A stretch of DNA of 38,952 nucleotides from Nitrosomonas sp. (lineage in GTDB: Bacteria > Pseudomonadota > Gammaproteobacteria > Burkholderiales > Nitrosomonadaceae): NCBI GenBank assembly GCA_020890945.1, contig JAJHPK010000054.1, forward strand, positions 1 to 38,952, given 5' to 3'. The notes under the pieces are model-generated. The model searched no databases and had not been told where the DNA came from. It worked only from the letters and a program-made list of their open reading frames with translations. Positions 36,753 to 38,952 of the stretch are shown piece by piece (within the stretch, counting starts at the first letter, position 1; each line of letters opens with the position of its first letter). Both the position numbers and the translations under genes were made by a program.

Positions 36753-37502
36753 ATGAATACTCGGCCAGCCGGAAAACCTTGGGTCTACGCCCATCGCGGT
36801 GCAAATTCCGAAGCACGTGAAAATACACGCAGTGCTTTTGACAAGGCATTGGCATATCCGATTGATGGCATTGAAACAGACGTTCAACTCAGCCGAGATG
36901 AAATCGCCGTGCTATGGCATGATCGCTATCTCGGCAAAATTGGACTCAGCGATAAACATATTGATGATTTCGATTACGAGCAGCTCAGCGAAATATTTTC
37001 AAACTCCACGGGCGATGCGCGCCAAGGTTTAATGACACTGCAAGATTTTTTGCTCACCTATCGAAACCACTGTCGTTTATTGGTTGAAATCAAAAACCGT
37101 GATTGGGAAACAGTTTCACGCCACCAATTAAAAATGCGTGAAACTTTAAAGCTGATTGGTAGCAGTTTAGACAATCGCATCGTGGTATCATCATTTAATT
37201 TAGCTAGTCTCGTGTATGCGCACGAGTGTCAGCCAGACTTTCCGTTAATTTACAATATCGAAACCGATCAAACCTTTTCCGATATACGCGCAGCTAACAG
37301 TGCACATCCTTTTCTGCACGGATTCTGCTTACCGATTGATAACATTAATCAGGCGATCATTGATTTATTGCGTGATCAAAACAAATGTATTGGCGTCTAT
37401 ACCTGCAACAGTGAACTGCAAATTAACAGGGCCATAGAATTCGATGTAGACATATTAATCAGCGACTTTCCGCAAAAAGCTTTAGCCATTCGCGATCAAT
37501 GA
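36753..37502 (+). CDS. ugpQ: Glycerophosphodiester phosphodiesterase (UgpQ type)
   Basis: This 249-residue cytosolic GDPD hydrolyses glycerophosphodiesters, from phospholipid turnover, to glycerol-3-phosphate and an alcohol. The family residues are visible: His14-Arg15-Gly (YAHRGANSE), ENT, Glu41 and Asp43 (IETDVQLS), His56-Asp57 (LWHDRYLG), and a later LVEIKNR. There is no signal peptide, so it is the cytosolic UgpQ form rather than periplasmic GlpQ. The stop overlaps the glpD start (ATGA), so the product is passed to the next enzyme in the same operon. ugpBAEC transport genes are not seen. Confidence 0.92.
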   Translation: MNTRPAGKPWVYAHRGANSEARENTRSAFDKALAYPIDGIETDVQLSRDEIAVLWHDRYLGKIGLSDKHIDDFDYEQLSEIFSNSTGDARQGLMTLQDFLLTYRNHCRLLVEIKNRDWETVSRHQLKMRETLKLIGSSLDNRIVVSSFNLASLVYAHECQPDFPLIYNIETDQTFSDIRAANSAHPFLHGFCLPIDNINQAIIDLLRDQNKCIGVYTCNSELQINRAIEFDVDILISDFPQKALAIRDQ

Positions 37503-38952
37503 AAAGGGATTTTGCTGCTCTTACCCATCAACCTTATGATTTATTGGTATGTGGCGGCGGTATTTACGGCGCCTGGACCGCTTATGATGCAGCGCTACGT
37601 GGGTTAAAAGTCGCAATTGTTGAACAAGGCGATTGGGCCAGTGCCACTTCATCAGCATCCAGCAAATTGATACACGGCGGCCTGCGATACTTAGAAACAT
37701 ACGATTTCAAGCTGGTCAGCAAATCCCTAAAAGAACGAGAGCTTCTGTTAAAAAATGCGCCCCACCGCGTTTGGCCTTTGCAGTTCGGTGTTCCCATTTA
37801 CGCATCGCAGCGCAATCAAAGAATCAGCCGCTTTACCTTGAAATTGGGATTGATGATTTATGATTGGCTCGCAGGAAAACTGCCAACAGAAATGCGACAT
37901 CACTATTTAAGTGCTGAGCAATCTGTCCATCAGCTTCCTTATCTTTGTCACGATGCGTTAACAGGAAGCTTTATTTATTCCGATGCACAAACCGATGATG
38001 CACGTTTGGTGTTAGAACTTATCGCTGGCGCATTAGATACCGGCGCAATCTGCGTCAACTACTGTCAGTTGACACAATTTCAGCAAGCAAATGAAAGCAC
38101 TCATGAAGTATCTCTGAAAGATCTACTGACCGGCGAACAACAAACTATCCATGCCAAGCAAATTGTTTTTACCACAGGCCAATGGTTAGTGAATGACAAA
38201 AACAGTCAATCGTGGTGCCGACTTGCTAAAGGCATTCATTTGATCATGACGGGTGTTACGGGAAATAAAGCGCTACTTTTAACCGCAAAATCGGATGGAC
38301 GAGTTTTTTTCTTGATTCCTTGGTATGGCAAGAGTCTGCTTGGTACAACCGATACAGATTATTGTGACGATATAGCTAATGTTAAGGTTGAATCAAACGA
38401 TATTCGCTATCTACTCGATGCGGTAAATGATTATTTGCAAATCCCCTGGGGCGAACAAGATATCATCGGGAAATTTGCTGGATTGAGAGTTTTCAAGCAA
38501 GACGAACAATCCAGCACACACAAAACGCCTATCGCACCCTCTTCAGTCAGTCGCGATTGGGAACTAAAATCCATTTCTAAAAGCATTCATTATTCGATCG
38601 GTGGCAAAATTACTTCTGCCCGACAAGATGCTGCTGCAATTGTCAATGAAGTTTGTCAACAATTGGGAAATCCCCTTTCTTGCGCAACCCAACGATTATT
38701 TCCTTGGGCACCTCATGAAGATTTCGAGACTTGGCTACATCAAATGCAATCGAAAGCCACCGAACTGAGCATTGATGCTGAAAGTACACAGTGGTTGCTA
38801 CGTCGGCATGGTACTCGAACCAATGATATTTTCCAGCAAATTGAACAGCAACCACAATTAGCACACCGTATCACTCCATCTGTACCGCTTATCTATGCCG
38901 ATTTGATTCATTGCGCTCAATTCGAGATGGTAATGCATTTAGACGATTTGTT
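37499..38952 (+). CDS. glpD: Glycerol-3-phosphate dehydrogenase, cut by window end
   Basis: The frame opens at the ATG at 37499-37501, overlapping the ugpQ stop, and stays open to the window end (484 codons seen). The FAD-binding start YDLLVCGGGIYGAWTAYDAA is followed by the GlpD signature WASATSSASSKLIHGGLRYL, then FFLIPWYGKSLLGTTDTDY and GGKITSARQDA. The enzyme oxidises glycerol-3-phosphate to dihydroxyacetone phosphate at the inner membrane and gives electrons to quinone. With ugpQ before it, this is a two-step route from phospholipid head groups to central metabolism. The normal GlpD length is about 500-530 residues, so only the C-terminal end is missing. Confidence 0.93.
   Translation, partial: MKRDFAALTHQPYDLLVCGGGIYGAWTAYDAALRGLKVAIVEQGDWASATSSASSKLIHGGLRYLETYDFKLVSKSLKERELLLKNAPHRVWPLQFGVPIYASQRNQRISRFTLKLGLMIYDWLAGKLPTEMRHHYLSAEQSVHQLPYLCHDALTGSFIYSDAQTDDARLVLELIAGALDTGAICVNYCQLTQFQQANESTHEVSLKDLLTGEQQTIHAKQIVFTTGQWLVNDKNSQSWCRLAKGIHLIMTGVTGNKALLLTAKSDGRVFFLIPWYGKSLLGTTDTDYCDDIANVKVESNDIRYLLDAVNDYLQIPWGEQDIIGKFAGLRVFKQDEQSSTHKTPIAPSSVSRDWELKSISKSIHYSIGGKITSARQDAAAIVNEVCQQLGNPLSCATQRLFPWAPHEDFETWLHQMQSKATELSIDAESTQWLLRRHGTRTNDIFQQIEQQPQLAHRITPSVPLIYADLIHCAQFEMVMHLDDL

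Overview
The window looks like a chromosomal segment of a Gram-negative proteobacterium. The block maf(yceF)–yceD–rpmF–plsX–fabH–fabD–fabG–acpP–fabF–mltG is the layout of beta- and gammaproteobacteria. The TonB/PepSY pair, CzcCBA, DUF3015 and IS content would suit a Nitrosomonas-like betaproteobacterium, but no rRNA or other decisive marker is present, so that placement is a guess. Base composition is moderate to AT-rich.

Layout. (1) 1-4440: a truncated DUF3015 exported protein, then a PepSY membrane protein and a TonB-dependent receptor on the minus strand. (2) 4441-8170: a decayed IS1595-type transposase, an ArsC-like reductase, an IalB-like exported protein, a DUF2024 protein and two small lipoproteins. 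(3) 8183-14889: a czcI-like/czcC/czcB/czcA heavy-metal efflux operon on the minus strand. (4) 15038-23279: maf, then an accessory island encoding an FG-GAP propeller protein, a DUF4266 lipoprotein, a DUF3570 beta-barrel fusion and two exported proteins, all on the minus strand. (5) 23280-30523: the fatty-acid/phospholipid synthesis operon on the plus strand, ending in mltG. (6) 30572-38952: a GT2–GtrA–GT39 fusion, a DUF4019 protein, a ZIP transporter, pgeF, an ankyrin protein, and a glycerophosphodiesterase overlapping glpD, which is cut by the window end.

Two observations stand out. First, the maf/yceD divergent intergenic region is present twice, at 15552-15778 and 23118-23307. The copies flank the accessory island. 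The left copy keeps the maf start but has lost the yceD start; the right copy keeps the yceD start and carries a dead 5' stub of maf. This is a readable scar of insertion or duplication between two genes that were once neighbours. The homology on the left ends at a 45-bp repeat that also occurs beside the IS1595 remnant.

Second, three promoters share one architecture: a 17-bp palindrome of the form TGCGRCA-N3-TGYCRCA abutting the -35 hexamer, exactly 17 bp, then the -10. They drive the PepSY gene, the TonB receptor, and the first exported-protein gene of the island more than 18 kb away. This links the receptor, the PepSY protein and the island as a candidate regulon for an uncharacterised envelope system. 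A metal or metal-complex role is an inference from neighbours and families only.
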